Shown here piece by piece: positions 43,617-57,749 of a DNA stretch of 64,000 nucleotides. The DNA comes from Isoetes taiwanensis (lineage: Eukaryota > Streptophyta > Lycopodiopsida > Isoetales > Isoetaceae). Position 1 is the stretch's first letter. Each line of letters opens with the position of its first letter. A program made the position numbers and the translations under genes. A model generated the notes under the pieces. It worked only from the letters and a program-made list of their open reading frames with translations. It was not told the origin of the DNA and did not search any database. The stretch covers positions 6,111,727-6,175,726 of the forward strand of contig JAJEKV010000006.1 in NCBI GenBank assembly GCA_021234155.1. The letters run 5' to 3'.

Positions 43617-45305
43617 TGTTATAGATCACACCAATGATCCCAATCCATACTTAAGCAAGTCCACAAAAATCAATATCCTTCAAGGCTTAGTCTAGAGGAA
43701 GTTAAATCCATTATAGCCATAATCCAAATAGAACCATCATTAATAACCGCAACATTTAATCTTTTTAAAAAGAGAAATCAAAATTCTACATTTAAAATCA
43801 AGTATAAAAGCTTTCTAGCTTAAAAGATAGCAATGAAAAAAAATGAACATCAGATTACACCGATAATCTGATAGTCTCCACTAGTTCACCAAAACTAGCT
43901 CAAAGATCGAAGTTCACCAAAAACTCGCTCAAAGACCTGTGTTTTAAGAAAAATAGAGCTCACTACCCAACTGGGTCTTGGAACTCAAGCTTCGGACAAA
44001 CCATAACAAGGCTATTATTGAATGTTGCAGCTCCTCTCCTCGAGCTAGCTTTTCTCACACAAGGTTCCCAAGAATTAGGCTCAAGGACAGTGATAGGATA
44101 TTGAAGATGATCAGATTACAAGGCTCTGGAAAAAATAATGGCTTTCTTTGAAATCGGAGCTAATATTTGCAAAGCAGTCATCGTTGACCCTTGTCACATT
44201 TTCAGACATTACTCCCGCGTACAGATTTACTACAGGAAATGTCGCCCCAATTTTGAAACTAGACTCCAAGGCGATCTCAGAGAAGTAAAAATTTCTCCAT
44301 TCGAATGCGCAGATATGAATAATTGAACTTCAGGTTCTATTTATAGATATCTCCTGTGACTTTAATCCTTTGTTTATTGAGAAAGCCTTTTTAGCATCGT
44401 AATTAATTATAGACTATAGGTTGCCTTTGTTACCACGCATTTTTAGCATCGTAATTAATCGCATCGATCCGAGACATCGGATCGCCATTCTAGAATGGGA
44501 CGAGCATGCATGTCGTGCATGCATGCGGGCGGCGCATGCCTGTTTTGGTTGGGAGTTCGCTATTTCAGGCGCGTTTCTGCATCCACGTCTCATCGGCGCT
44601 TCCTCTTCTCTCAGCAGTACCTTATTCTCTTTGAACCCACCCTCCCCCCCTTCTTTGTTTATGGTATTTTGTACAAGTTTCTGTTTATCATGTTTTTCCA
44701 CCCGCTGGGTGATGCTTTTTTTTCCACCCCCTGGGTGATGCTATTCTCTGGTATGTTTGTATTGTCTCGTTTGTTGTGTTGGTGATGTGCGTACGTGTTG
44801 GCGAGCGCATCGCTTCGACTTCTCCATGCGGGGTTTTGGGAGCGATTCTATGCTTTACGCTTGTCTAAGCCCCTTGTCAAGGCTTATCACTAGGGTTTTT
44901 CCTCTAAAACCCGAAGGGGGGGTTTTTAATCCCGGTGATAAGCTTTCTACAGTACATCACCCACTCATCTATTAGCATTGTATTTTTTTGGGGTCCAAAT
45001 GATATAATTGATTTTCCCTTTATTTTTCGTGGGTAGTTCGCGATGATGTGTGCGCTACCCCATCATTCACCACCATTGTAGAAAATCACGAGATGAATTA
45101 GAAGCCTATCTATCTATCGGCGGTTTGTTGGTTTCTTTACAGTCCCATTCTAGAATTATAGACCATAGGTTGCCTTTGTCACCATAAGCATTTTTAGCAT
45201 TGTAATTAATTATAGACCATAGGTTGCATTTATTGCTTTGCCTTGCTATTAATTTGCCTTCTCTTAGTTCCTCATACTAATTCACCAAAATTAACATCTA
45301 GACCA
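43617..45305 (-). repeat. LTR-like repeat, right copy, split by YR element
   Basis: TGTTATAGATCAC... to ...AACATCTAGACCA on the + strand, matching the ends of 27016-27425. Without the inserted 697-bp element it is about 990 bp. On the minus strand CTATAAATAG (44337-44346) is a good TATA box, as in an LTR promoter. A C-rich tract follows outside it as well as outside the left copy, so the arrangement may be a rearranged or tandem element. Confidence 0.5.
44460..45156 (+). mobile_element. Small YR-type element (non-autonomous)
   Basis: 697 bp, starting CGCATCGATCCGAG and ending CCCATTCTAGAAT. The start matches the 5' terminus of the 46995-55789 element (CGCATCGATCCGAG...GATCGCCATTCT) and the AGAAT end matches its 3' terminus. 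It interrupts one unit of a local repeat. Joining 44459 to 45157 gives GTAATTAATTATAGAC, exactly the sequence of the intact neighbouring units at 44399 and 45201, so there is no target duplication. It contains no convincing ORF, only a repeated CCACCC(G/C)CTGGGTGATGCT and an inverted AAGGCTTATCAC/GTGATAAGCTT pair. Confidence 0.7.
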
Positions 45306-45344
45306 CTCCCCCCAGCTACAATATTCATATCAAAAATTTCTCTA

Positions 45345-45560
45345 TGGTCCTTGCCCTATTCACTTTACCGCATCGAATGTTCTCATAAGGACTCAAACCC
45401 AAGATCATATAGGAATTTTAAGTGAATCAATGGAGCTATAGTCAAGAACTGATGTGATTATTTTACTCTTTCTTCTCTTATTCTCAAATGCCAAACAAAT
45501 GTTCCTCTTTGCAAAACCCTCTTTCTTCTCTTGTTTGCAAATGTCAAACAAATATTCCCC
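45345..45560. repeat. Dispersed repeat (related to 56075-56270)
   Basis: Shares CCCTATTCAC, CCAAGATCATATAGG, then ACTCTTTCTTCTC and TCTCAAATGCCAAA in the same order. Confidence 0.65.
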
Positions 45561-45601
45561 CCTCAAGAAAGCATTTTATCAATGAACTATATCATTAAAG
45601 T

Positions 45602-46205
45602 TTGCGTATTATAGGGGTTGCAGAGGCAGAAGATGATGCCCTTTCTGATATGGATGCTGCTTTGCATTTTTTCACTGATGTCATGCATGTGAAGGCTGGT
45701 GGAGTTGTCTCCGCTACTAGGGTGGGAGCGGCAAGACCTGATCGTCCTCGCCATCTTTTGGTTCGGTTTCAAGACACTTTTAGCCGCTTACATGTTCTTC
45801 AGCATGGAAACCATCTCAGAGGGACTATTTTCTCAGTACAGGAGGACCTCTCCCCTCTTCAATTGTGTAACCGTAAGGAGGAGCTCTGCAAGATGAGGGC
45901 AGCCTCACCGCAAAAAGAAATGGGCAGGTAATGGGAGGCGCAAAGAATTATTCTAGATCAATAGCCTTCCAATCCTTGGACTGGCTATGTCTAGATAATT
46001 TTAGTAGCATAAATTTACCATTAGCATTAGCATTATCTTATCTTATTATTGGTAGCCTTTTAATATTTGGTTATTGTGTTTGGTGATGGGGCCTAGTCCC
46101 CAGGTTTTAGATGGGTTGTTGCCCTTGCATGTGCCGTCCCATAACCCGTTGGGTTCCCGTGGACGTAAAAATTCATCTTATCTTATCTTATCTTATCTTA
46201 TTCAC
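45602..46205 (+). mobile_element. LINE remnant: ORF1 fragment with (ATCTT)n tail
   Basis: The frame 45602-45931 encodes the end of an L1-type ORF1 protein: RVGAARPDRPRHLLVRF, then NHLRGTIFSVQEDLSPLQ. This is the usual RNA-binding domain pattern of plant LINE ORF1. It is followed by non-coding sequence with GGGGCCTAGTCCCC and ends in ATCTT repeats (46172-46201), like the 3' end of plant LINEs. ORF2 is absent, so it is internally deleted or chimeric. Confidence 0.6.
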
Positions 46206-46994
46206 AAGCTAAATAAGTTTTTTCTATCATAGTTCTACCCGAAATCCAAAAATCCAATACGCTATGGCCATTGGATCTGTTGACGTTGGTTAATGATGTA
46301 TAAATCATATTTCAACAAATAGATGCCATGGAAAACAAAATACACATAGGGAGACTTTGGGCGTCTCCAAACTCGAGACATAGCTATTCTAGGACTAACT
46401 TATTATCACTAGACCGAAATCATAGAAATCCAATATCATAAACAAATCATGTCTCATGCACATGCGATATGTGCATGCCCATGGCTGAAAAATCATGATG
46501 CATGGCTTGCCAAAAGTGGACCTTGGAAACCCAGATCCACATGAAGGAAAAAAAAAAGGGCCTTTTTGGCATCATTTTTTTTTCCTCGAAAAGATCATTC
46601 CCCAGCCTATGTCACTTGTACCACCAGGCTCAAACTTCTAATCCATTTCTTATATAATATACTAGGAGGAAGAGAAAAGGGAGGAGATTGTCTATGAAAT
46701 ATTTCAAGGCAATATCATTAGGTTGCCTCTGTGACTTTACTAGCATAGAAGACACTTTTGGAAGTCTCTTATAGGTCTAGAACTTTATTTGATCAATGGA
46801 GAGTCATGATAAAAACAATCAGGATGCATATGATTGTTGCATTCCACTAATTAAAACATAGATGTCAAGACCTAAGGCATGTCATTAAAGCAATGACTTC
46901 TTGCACCTTGGTGCAACTCGGAACTTCAGTGGTCTAGATTGCAGAATCTCACTTTTGTACAAGTGGATGAGAAGCAACAGAATGGCCACTGCTT
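46206..46994. other. Intergenic, contains a dispersed repeat
   Basis: 46713-46795 (ACTTTACTAGCATAGAAGAC...) recurs at 57828-57913. Otherwise nothing recognised. Confidence 0.4.
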
Positions 46995-47035
46995 ATTCTG
47001 GGAAGGGACTCGCAAGAGACACAAAACCGGCCGAC
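46995..47035 (-). repeat. B2 split repeat (41 bp)
   Basis: Identical to 47171-47211 (ATTCTGGGAAGGGACTCGCA... on the + strand). Confidence 0.9.
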
Positions 47036-47170
47036 GGGAAGGGAGGGAAGCTACGAGAAGGAAGAAAGCTGCTGTGAGAAGACGCCAACAACCGGTCCCG
47101 AAAGGGGAGGAGCCTTATATAATGGCTCGTCCCTTCCCAAAATGGAGATACGAGGGCTCAGATCGATGCG
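47036..47170 (-). repeat. A2 split repeat (135 bp)
   Basis: Matches 55655-55789. Minus strand starts CGCATCGATC and contains TTATATAAGG, a TATA-like box. Confidence 0.9.
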
Positions 47171-47211
47171 ATTCTGGGAAGGGACTCGCAAGAGACACAA
47201 AACCGGCCGAC
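47171..47211 (-). repeat. B1 split repeat (41 bp)
   Basis: Identical to 46995-47035; 18 bases after the recombinase stop codon. Confidence 0.9.
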
Positions 47212-47229
47212 TACCAGAGAACTTCTTAA

Positions 47230-47643
47230 CTATAAGCCCAGCCGCCGCGAAACCTCCAAGTGTTGAGTCGGGTCACGAAGCACGTAGCGAGAGTGAGAAG
47301 AAGAGGAGCGCCAGCGACCGTGAGGCCGAGCTGCATCATGTGGAACCCCCCGAGCCGCAGCTGCCGAGGCCCCGCCGCGACGAGCAGAATGTGTACCATA
47401 ATGAGATGGATCCAAGCCGATAGCGAGAAGACAATCCCTCCACCATAAACGGGCAGTCGGATAGGATAAAGGGCGCAAAGAGGAGGGAGAGGTGCGAAAA
47501 AGAGGGCCGCCTGATGGAGAATTGAGGAGATGATAAGAACCGGTGGAGATCAGACGCTGATTATGATGTAATTCCCAGCAAATGATGCATAATGATAGCA
47601 ATGCACAATGCACAATAATTGAAGAAGGTGTATCCAGGAACAA
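47230..47643 (-). pseudogene. Tyrosine recombinase C-terminal fragment
   Basis: 137 codons; homology starts near residue 43. THSARRGG gives the His-x-x-Arg motif (H85, R88), PHGRW the second His/Trp (H108, W111), and SRYV the nucleophile Tyr120. The sequence ends VSRRLGL, like eukaryotic YR-element recombinases. Tyrosine recombinases join a circular DNA copy of the element to the chromosome through a covalent Tyr link. The N-terminal part with the first catalytic Arg and the Lys is absent, so this is a fragment. It directly precedes B1, the position expected in PAT/Ngaro elements. Confidence 0.78.
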
Positions 47644-49708
<2,065 letters not shown>

Positions 49709-51900
49709 AACAAAGTTTAAAATGAAACGCACTAATTTGCTCAAAACGCACTTCAAAAGGAATCTTTGAAAGATTCCCTAAAATCCCCCCAAAAAGGTCC
49801 CTTTTCATGGTATATTTGTGACAAGTGTGACAATTTGAAAATTTTAGGCATCATTTTTGAGGGGGGGTGTGAACTTAGCTTCCATTCAAAATTGTTTGAC
49901 ATCCCTTTTTGGCCCCTTTAGTTTGGTTTGAGAAATAGTAATATTTTCAAAAACTAAACATAATAGACATTGAAAAAAACAGCAAGCACACTAAAGTGCC
50001 AAAAAGGTATTTTATTCAAAGTTTTCAAAATCAGTACAAAACTATGAACAAAACTGTAAAAAATGCAACACATTTTGACATTGCCTCATTGAAGCAAACA
50101 TTTTCACATGAAAGTATGCCTCATTGAACAAACTTACACTTTGAAGCGCTAAGTTGGAGTCAAGACGCCGCTCTTCGTCTTATATACTTGCTCTTATTTG
50201 CTCATCCGTCTTGCTATAGACTTATGTATACCGCGAGGACAATGCGTGGACATAACGTCTTCAAAATAAATTTCTGGGTGGTATAAATTTATACCATAAT
50301 AGGTAGTGCTGTGCGGATATAACATGCCAGAGAGTTCGCATGGTATAAATTTATACCAAATAAGTGGACTCGAAAGGTATAAATTTATACCTAGAAGAGG
50401 AGGACTTTGGGTATAAATTTATACCGCGAGAGCTCTCGATTCATCAATGAGAGCTCCCACGGTATAAATTTATACCGTGAGAGCTCCCTCATTATACCGA
50501 GAGAGCTCTGTGATAAATTTATACCATGACAGCTCTCTCTCTGTATAAATTTATACCGCAGATAACCTTCAGACAATCAATTTATACACATATATGTGTA
50601 TATATATATAATAATATATATACATACTTACATATATATATCCAAGAAAAGAGAACTCTTTATGTATAAATCTATACCTGAGAAATCCAGATAAATTTAT
50701 ACCGAATTGCATATATATATAAAACGTTTATATTATATATATGTATATATATGCAGTCCAGAGGTAAAGTATATATCGTGTAAAATCTTTTGGGGTCTTT
50801 CTTACTCGCCAAAGGGTTTGGCAACTGAAAACTACTAAAGTAACACACATAAGGGATAATTTTACACCCTTTTCTTAGTTTTTTAGTCTAAAAAGTTCTA
50901 AAACAGTTCTAAAATTTCTGAGCTTGTAATGCAATGTTAGAGCATAAAGTAGTCGAATCATGTTGTTATTTCTACTTTTTTTTCTCTACATACATGCGAA
51001 CTTCACTTTAGGCATCTAAAAAATTGCTACTAAAGGCAAAGAACTCCAAAATATTATGGTGACACAGGTGTTTGACTAGAAGGAAACCACGTGGTTTATC
51101 CAGAGGGGAGCGAGGAGTAGCAACCCCTCAGAAGTTTACCTATTTATTTACAAAATATTTAGGAAAGGGTAAGGCAGACGAATACTTCACTGCCAGAGAA
51201 ATGTGCATGGTGCCCACTGCTACAGATGACGTAAATGAATATGCTCAACATTGCTAAGGAGATTGACTATCTCCTGAGCATCACCATGTTGTAGATTGGT
51301 ATGTGCGTTCAAAAATACATCTCCGAGAATAAAAAAGGAGGGCATGTAATCACATGGCTTCATTACTTCAACTTTTGTATCCTCGATATAAATTTATACT
51401 GCATCATCAACTAAAATTTCAGCTTAACTACAAAATATCGTGGATGTATTGGTAATTGTAATACTATGTGATGCAAAAACAATGGTTTGTCATTCAAGAA
51501 GTTTGTTCAACTGATCCCAATGTGTTTTAAGGTCCATTAGGATGTTCAGCCAAAATGGTTGTGAAATAACAAATTTCCTGTCTTCTAAAACAACTAATAT
51601 AAAAATTTTCAGGGACAAGGTACAAAAGCATCTAATTTCTTCATACGAATTTGCCCCATAGTAAATCTTTGAATTTCATTGTAGTACTTTCCCCCTCTAT
51701 AATGGGATTTTTTGTGTGTTGTGTTTTTCCTTAATACTAAGTCTTCTTAAAATGTCTGTTTTCACGAGCAATTTTATAAATCTTTGGACTAAAGATAATA
51801 AAAAGGCCCTTTTTAGAGGGATTTCAGAATTTTATAAATTTTCAGAAGGAATCTTTCAAACGCACTTCTTAAATAAGTGCGTTTCATTTTAAACCTTGTT
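49709..51900. mobile_element. TIR DNA element, non-autonomous, 4-bp target duplication
   Basis: 2192 bp with inverted ends AACAAAGTTTAAAATGAAAC and AACAAGGTTTAAAATGAAAC continuing GCACT, then a weaker inverted match for about 50 bases more. ATAG directly flanks both ends (49705-49708 and 51901-51904). No transposase ORF. The centre carries an array of perfect palindromes (50280-50703). A 4-bp duplication does not fit hAT (8), MULE (8-11), CACTA or PIF (3) or Tc1/mariner (TA); Sola and Ginger families do give 4. Confidence 0.65.
50280..50703. repeat. Array of 16-bp palindromes
   Basis: The perfect palindrome GGTATAAATTTATACC occurs at 50280, 50342, 50376, 50410 and 50461. Variants lie at 50511, 50542, 50663 and 50689, and a half-site at about 50492. 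Between several of them lies a second palindrome, GAGAGCTCTC or close forms (near 50427, 50450, 50477, 50500). Confidence 0.95.
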
Positions 51901-54900
51901 ATAGGAAAACAATATCATGAATGACCCAGATGGCATATTATGCACAAAACCATATAAAACTGAAAAATATAGATAGAGGTACTAAGCCCCAACCACTATA
52001 AATTGAGGGCCTCAGAGAATTTAAAGCATCCAGATAACATGAATGCAAGGCATTAACCCTAGTCACCCCTCTATGTTTCAAAATAAAATACACATGCAAA
52101 AAAGCATATCATGAAAAACATGCCAATTATTAATCCGTAACCATACGCAAATGAACGAATGCCAGGAAATATGGATATAAAATAATAGCCTAAAGCAAGT
52201 CGATATAATCGGGGAAAGAAGCAAACCTAGAACGGATACCTCACCTGGGACTCAACTTGTAGAAAATGCGACAAATAATGTACACACCAAATCCGAATCA
52301 AACACGAAACAAATATGCAAATGATGTATAATAATAGGGCTGGAAAAACCTAAACTGTGAAGAAGAGCTGCAAGAACATGATGCCAAATTGCAACTTGCC
52401 AAATAGGATATGTGTGCGAGGAATATGGGAGGAGATTGAGGTAGAAGTGGCAGACATGACAGCACAAATTAAGAGGAAAGTCAAGAAGGGAGGTTTAGGT
52501 TGGATGACATCGTGGGCCAAACAAAAGGAGGTATAATGCGGAAAAAAAGTAAGATGTCCATGCACAAGCAGTTTAGGTAAAATGTGAGGCCAAAGTCAAG
52601 GAGAGGTTATGGCCAACGAAAAAGAGGAAATCAAGGTCAACAGCGCGAAGGTCCCGGTTGAGTGCTAGGAGGTTGGTCATACGATGGAACGAGAAAGAAA
52701 AAGACAAGTGAAAACAAAATGACTATGTGAAATGACGTCTTGGTAGTAAAGCTAGTGTTGTACAAAGGGGCCTGCAATAATAAAGCAAAAAAGAGGATAA
52801 CCCAAATATGTAACATTGGTGCTGCATAGGCAATAAAAATGGTACTGAGTCTGAAAAAATCCACATAAAAAGTCTAACAACATAACATGTCATCCACTCC
52901 CAAGAATGGTGAAGGTCCTCTAACAAATCTGCGATGATATGATATATGATCAACCGAAATAATGGTATGGGTTTAAAGAAAATAAACGCTATGCAAATAG
53001 TATAATACCAGACACATCGAAGATGCAAAATAAAATATAACCCATAATCAAAGACAAAAAAAACATACCCCATAATGCTCAAATAACCACGGTTAAGGCC
53101 AACCGCTAATATATGATGTAATATGCGCTAGACGTGGACAAAAAAAGGATAATGATGTGATCATGTGGCAATAACATTAAACTGTAGAAAATGAGAGGAA
53201 ATACTAAATATGGCCATTATGGGATTGGACTGAATCGAATAACTACTGGAGCACCACAAGAGTTAGCAATTTGCAACATTTTAAAAACCAAAATATTTGT
53301 AGTAGCTAGATGAGGATAATGCAACCCAAGCTATATCTGACGAAAAAAGAGGCCTTGTTGAGGTATTTGTTAGGAATAATGGGTAAGCCAAGGACAAGCG
53401 ATTTGTTAGAAGTAATTGGCATCCAGCATTAGAAATTAATATTGTGTGAGAATATTGAGAATGTAAATGGAAAAATCGCTATCTACCAACACAATTGACA
53501 AAATCCAAAGGCCTTTTATCCAACAACCACATTTGTTCACCTACGCTCACAATGATGATCTACGAGAATAATGCTCAAATAATTATGCAAGGAAATTCCT
53601 AAAGCACAGTGGAGAACCCAAGGCTAAAATCAAAATGCAAATAAATGAAGATTAAGCAATGAGTTGTATACGGCATGCCCCAAACACCCCATGAAAGCCA
53701 ATGTATGATATACCAGTCAATACGTCTGCATCGTTTAACAAAGCTACAGATTTTTCTCCATTCGTAAAAAAGAGGCAAACATGCGTAAACAAAAAGGAGA
53801 TAAAGCATGCGATGGAGCAAATTCGGAAACAGTGTGGCCATAGGAGGAGAGGACGGAATCTCTGGCCCTATGGCAGCTATGGGAGTTGTTGATCTATTAC
53901 ACATGTGGAAAAAAGGGGGAAAGCCCGGTGCGGCCAAGTATATAAAGAAAAAGATAAAAGCAGAATAGGAAATATAGATGCAGATTGAATTGAAAAGCCA
54001 GATCGGGAGGCAAGTTTGCAGGAGTCTTGAGGCCGCCATTTGAACAGTCGGATTGCAAGAGCCGATGGATTGAACTAAAGGTTGTGCAAAAATGAAAAGA
54101 CTATATCACCCTGGAACTTGGTATTATACAACGGAAAAATAAGAAACGTAAGTTAGCAAGAACGTCGAACATGACCAATTCAAAGCTAAAGCAACAAAGC
54201 ATCATGACTCGACCTTGGTGTAGAAGATAATAAGGCCACGCCTTACATCAAAGCTAAAACGACAACTGTAATGGACAACACCATGGTGTAGAAGGTAATA
54301 AGGCACTAACCCAACAGAGACTCAAATACATCGATATGGGAACTTGATTTGAAATATAGAGAAAGTGCAAAAAACTTGCATGTGCAAAAAGCCCTGGTAA
54401 CAAAGTGTACCAATTTAACAAAGCAAAGATGGATAGGCGAAGCCGCGAAAGCGATACCGCATGCATAGTCGGAGAGATACCTAGTTGAGATGAGCCAACC
54501 AAGAAATAAAACAAGCGGATCCTCTCCAGGTTCAACAATTCCAGGTTGCCCACTGCAATGCAAGAACTGGATTATGTCGTGGAACTAGATGTCCGCGTAA
54601 AGATGTTAGATGTCTGAGCTGCTCCAACAAGTCGATGCAGTTCCATTGATCGTGAAGAGGTATGGGAGATGACGCGGCAAGCAGCTAATGGGCTGAGGGT
54701 CTTAAAGATGATCGATAGGGAAAGAGGCAAAGCGAGAAGGCTAGGCAAATAGGCAAATTGATTTATGTACTAGAACAAAGGGCAGAAGGGAGAAACAAGA
54801 TGGGAAATCAAGCTACCACGTAGGAACAACAACAAGAAGAGATTGGATGCCGATCAATCGAGTTCAGTCCAGCTACCAGATCGACCCATCATGATCCCGG

Positions 54901-55654
54901 TGCAGGGAAAGCATGTGGTGCAACAAATGTCCTGCTGTTGGAAAGATAAAAAAGAAATGAAGCAGATACATCATACAGCTGAATCTGATCACCCTGCTTG
55001 GGAAACAAATTGCGTTAGAAATCCATCTATAAAAGCTTTGTGCATGCCTCAGAATTCAAGGAAAACCACACTCCATAAATGATAGAACTGTTTGCATGAA
55101 GTGATAGGACTGTGGACTGTGTGCATGCATCAGAAATGGTGGAAATGCCATACCTCTACTGGATAAACGTCCAATTGAAGAAGAAGATAAGCAAACAAAG
55201 GACGGAAAAGCTAAGAAGCAGAGGTTGCATGCGCCTCCAACCCCGCCCCTTCCAGACGCTAATCACCGGGCCGAATCCAACCCAACAGATGGATTGACAA
55301 ACGAATCGCCGATCCGGATCCCCAAGATGCCAACCGCCTCAAAGAAGAATGCCACCCGACCACCGCAACCCAACTTGAAATCGCGGACGAGGAAGTACCG
55401 AGATGGTGTGAATTCTTGAATGCCAATCTGTATAAAGTTCTAAAAAACAAAAACAAAAACATTAAAAAGACAAGGAAGACACAGAGTGATTTGGTAGAAA
55501 TGGGCAAAGCAATCCTATCTGGAACAGGCGCGCAAAGGGATGTACAACCAGCTGGGAAAGGATGGTGATAAAGGTGAAGAAGATAACAGAAGAGGAAGAG
55601 GAGCAAGATGATGAAGAGAGGAAGCAATGGACAAGGAAAGAGATGCTGCATGAA
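51901..55654 (-). other. YR element internal region, part 3
   Basis: Degenerate, purine-rich on the + strand, repeating blocks seen at 47650-49700. Minus-strand ORFs (for example 53599-54039, 55462-55875) are Phe/Leu/Ser-rich products of pyrimidine-rich sequence and have no recognisable domain. Confidence 0.5.
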
Positions 55655-55789
55655 GGGAGGGGAGGGAAGCTACGAGAAGGAAGAAAGCTGCTGTGAGAAG
55701 ACGCCGATAACGGGTCCCGAAGGGGGAGGAGCCTTATATAATGGCTCGTCCCTCCCCAGAATGGCGATCCGAGGGCTCGGATCGATGCG
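55655..55789 (-). repeat. A1 split repeat (5' terminus of YR element)
   Basis: Matches A2 (47036-47170) with small changes. Minus strand begins CGCATCGATCCGAGCCCTCG and carries TTATATAAGG (55732-55741) directed into the element, a likely promoter. Confidence 0.85.
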
Positions 55790-57230
55790 AATAGTGTTTT
55801 TTCTTCTTGGGAGTTACGACATATTCCAGCTTCTTTCAATATCCACATACCATTGATTTGAATACTCGCCAACATGTAGGAACCCTTCTATAGGAAAAAT
55901 CTCAAAAAAAACAAATGCCAGACCAAACTCTCACTTCCTACCATGAAATAAAAATACTTTCTTTATCACTACCAACTATACTTTTCCCAAGTGCCCTCCC
56001 TCCCCCGGTGTTCTCCCTCCCTTCCAAATAGAAGAAAAAAGAGAAAATTACATTTACAATGTCCATTGAAGACAACGCCCAAGCATTCCTCTATCGGTCA
56101 TGCCCTATTCACCTAGTAATGCATGTGTTCATAACCACAAATCCAAGATCATATAGGGATTCTTAAGTCAATCATGAACTCTATAACTAAAAAACTATGT
56201 GATTTTATTTACTCTTTCTTCTCACTTTCTCAAATGCCAAAGAAATGTTTCTCTTGCAAACCATTGTACTTCTTGAGGATGTTAAAACAATTACACTGGC
56301 AACATATGACACTTTATGGATGTCACTTGCACTAGGGGAAGGCCACCAATTATGGATGCATGCAAAAATGGACCAAATTTACCGATAATGGATCAACACA
56401 TAAATTATTATCTCAATCTCAACCCCTGGATGAAATGGATAAAAAAATATGTTCAATATTAACCATCCAATCTTGTTCTACAATAGGGGCTTTTCATGAT
56501 TCTTTTTATTTTTAATGTAAGCAAATTTCATAGGCCATATCATGGTCAATCTTTATCGGTATGTGATACCCTTACACCAAAATCATTTTAGACATATAAT
56601 TTAAATAAATTAAAAATAAAAATTATTTGCAACATTTCCCTTGCCCCTTATTCTTAGCTGGTCCATTATTGGTTCACCCCTGCTAGTGGGCTCAAAGTTC
56701 AAAAAATATGCTATCTGGTTCTTAACAGGCTGTTTAGTTTCATTTCAGGAATGTATCTCAAACATTGCTTCAAGCATGGACATCGCATGTATTGGTTATA
56801 ACAACTTGGTCTGGAATTGTTATTATAACAATCTTGTTGGAAAGTGTCCAAGAATCTCTTGCCAGCCTGTGAAGGCTGATAAGAGACTTTACATGGACCG
56901 TTATGGGCCAGGGAATGACCTTGTTTATACCACTAATAAGAGTGATAAGAGTGTCTGCAGCAGAATAAGAGTGATGTCAAATTGTACAAATATATATACC
57001 ATAATAGATTTACAAGTCAGATAAGTGTCCGGGGACATAGCTGATCCTGCATATCCATGACCTTCTAAAGGTATGATCCCAACATTCGTACTGAAGCTGT
57101 GCTCAGTATCACATGTAGTGGCTGACCAAGCCTAGCCTGCCCGAATTTGATCATATGCTGGACAACTCTAGAAGGTATGACATTCATCCTCAACAGCTCC
57201 CATTTAGCAACACCGACAAAGCCTATCATG
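55790..57230. other. Intergenic with dispersed repeat
   Basis: 56075-56270 resembles 45345-45560. The ORF at 56641-57024 (+) has no recognisable domain. Confidence 0.4.
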
Positions 57231-57749
57231 TCATGGCTCTCCAATCCATTTGCCTGTCTCAATTCGGAGCCGGTGTGCACCCGCGCAAATCAAGGCAATG
57301 AGTCTTTGCCTTTTCAAAGGCAGATGGGTATGGGGGTAGCGTTGTAAACCCCGTTCCAAGGTGGGGTTTATGTGGTGTTGGTAATGTACTATCTTGACCT
57401 GTTCAAGAGCGCTAACATCCCAGAGCTTGCTGAGAAAGCAAGCGTCATGATACTGCCTTAATCTGTGGCTATCTGCCTCTGTTTGCACATGTATGCACCT
57501 GTGTTCCTGCACATTATCTGGCGAGCCACATGCCTTGAGTTGTTGTGGACCCATTATCACGGTATCGTCCATAATGACCACCTTCTGAAAGTAGACGATG
57601 TGGCAATCAAGGGCCGCCCTCTGAAGGGGTAAGAAACCTGTCTTCTGCGACATGATCTGATATGGGACTGTGGACTTCGCCCCTATTGCCCAAGCCAAGA
57701 AGGCTTTCTGCACCTGCTCCAAGTCATTCCAGGTAGCAAGGGATACCAC
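57231..57749 (-). pseudogene. LINE ORF2 C-terminal fragment
   Basis: 172 codons matching the region after the reverse transcriptase of plant LINE-like proteins: VQKAFLAWAIGAKSTVPYQI, then an IVHYQHH...YPHTHLPLKRQRLIALICAG segment and HRLRIETGKWIGEP, which normally precedes a zinc-binding end. The zinc cysteines are missing. An isolated dead piece of a second LINE type, distinct from 27570-28796. Confidence 0.7.

Noticed and set aside
46995-47211. 41-bp repeats as an ordinary long target duplication around a 135-bp insertion
   Set aside because: The 135-bp sequence recurs at 55655-55789 and a recombinase fragment adjoins it, so the split direct repeat reading explains more; the simpler reading is not excluded.
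50280-50703. CRISPR-like or satellite array
   Set aside because: Spacing is irregular, the repeat is a perfect palindrome and it lies inside a TIR element; neither class fits.
56641-57024. Plus-strand ORF of 127 codons as a gene
   Set aside because: No recognisable domain, codon pattern or promoter; lies in AT-rich intergenic DNA.
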